Assembly (NCBI GenBank): GCA_030146155.1
Contig: JASLCF010000150.1
Coordinates: forward strand, 1-39,961
Direction: 5' to 3'
From: Savagea sp.
GTDB taxonomy: Bacteria > Bacillota > Bacilli > Bacillales_A > Planococcaceae
Length of the DNA stretch: 39,961 nucleotides
How positions within the stretch are numbered: position 1 is the first letter of the stretch; each line of letters begins with the position of its first letter. The notes beneath the pieces were generated by a model. It was not told the origin of the DNA, searched no databases, and saw nothing but the letters and a program-made list of their open reading frames with translations. Positions 39,773-39,961 of this stretch are shown here, piece by piece. The translations under genes were made by a program, and so were the position numbers.

Positions 39773-39961
39773 TCTACAATTTACAACGTTGGTGAAAGAA
39801 AATTACCTTCTCTTGAACTTAGGAAAAGGTGATGGGATTTCATTAACGTTATTTTTATTTTAAATAGAAAACAAGTGAAGCTCCCTGTAGAATTAAAGTC
39901 GACGAAAACCATCATCATGAATGTATTGCACTCCCTTATGAGTTTTAAAGTATTTTCTGAA
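39773..39961. other. Unassigned right edge of the window
   Basis: Two frames run off the edge: plus strand after a TGA at 39830-39832 (it would use GTG at 39875, without a convincing ribosome binding site), and minus strand 39961-39893 (22 residues, ending TAA). Neither can be called from this much sequence. Confidence 0.2.

Noticed and set aside
39875..39961. Start of a plus-strand gene at GTG 39875 or of a minus-strand gene tail
   Set aside because: Fewer than 30 residues, competing frames and no clear ribosome binding site.
1..39961. CRISPR arrays, transposases, integrases, toxin-antitoxin pairs or phage genes
   Set aside because: I saw no regularly spaced repeats, no recombinase motifs and no defence-gene clusters anywhere in the window.

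Overview
The window is ordinary chromosomal DNA from a low-GC Gram-positive bacterium (Bacillota, class Bacilli). Evidence is the strong AGGAGG-type ribosome binding sites, sigma-A promoters, lipobox lipoproteins, a LiaIHFSR-type cell-envelope operon, a perfect CcpA cre site, a PhoP-type Pho box, UppP and a PucR-type regulator. A remnant of a GC-rich dispersed repeat that I recall from Bacillaceae/Planococcaceae genomes, plus proline dehydrogenase and a sigma-54 type activator, point to Planococcaceae (for example a Kurthia/Sporosarcina-like organism). The genus is inference. There are no rRNA, tRNA, IS, prophage or CRISPR signatures.

Layout. 1-1,100: C-terminus of an unidentified gene coupled to an EamA exporter. 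1,136-5,302: metallophosphatase, then an OmpR-type response regulator, a 721-residue multi-membrane-spanning histidine kinase and a lipoprotein. 5,563-8,997: the lia-like envelope stress operon (anchor protein, PspA-like LiaH, LiaF, LiaS, LiaR). 9,002-10,964: a small acidic protein and a cre-controlled acyl-CoA ligase. 11,194-14,793: a soluble chemoreceptor with a globin-like N-terminus and a CZB zinc domain, then UppP and Mn-type superoxide dismutase. 15,018-17,910: pstS-pstC-pstA behind a Pho box, without pstB or phoU. 17,952-20,636: YtoQ, a YtcJ-like amidohydrolase and a YbjQ-family protein. 21,038-28,303: a MerR/TipAS regulator, proline dehydrogenase, a PucR-family activator, a peptide-binding lipoprotein and an M3 oligoendopeptidase. 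28,353-30,024: an orphan protein, a small membrane protein behind tandem palindromes and a permuted-papain enzyme. 30,079-32,972: BrnQ divergent from a PAS/AAA+/Fis sigma-54 activator. 33,039-37,309: an RlmI-like methyltransferase, an MMPL transporter and a stand-alone, divergent SAICAR synthetase. 37,572-39,720: a CAP-domain protein and a cluster of three small genes.

Themes. Two blocks concern the envelope (the two-component/lipoprotein unit and Lia). Two concern amino-acid and peptide nutrition: proline dehydrogenase/PucR/peptide binding/PepF, and BrnQ with a possible sigma-54 switch. Most transcription units end in recognisable intrinsic terminators, several shared by convergent genes.

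The least explained signals are regulatory: a sigma-54-like promoter plus a perfect 11-bp palindromic enhancer between brnQ and its neighbour; paired operators around the proline dehydrogenase promoter; tandem 17-bp palindromes before a 63-residue membrane protein; and a roughly 220-bp nested inverted repeat after the acyl-CoA ligase. I saw nothing that amounts to a clearly new defence or mobile system. All calls are from reading sequence; no search was run.
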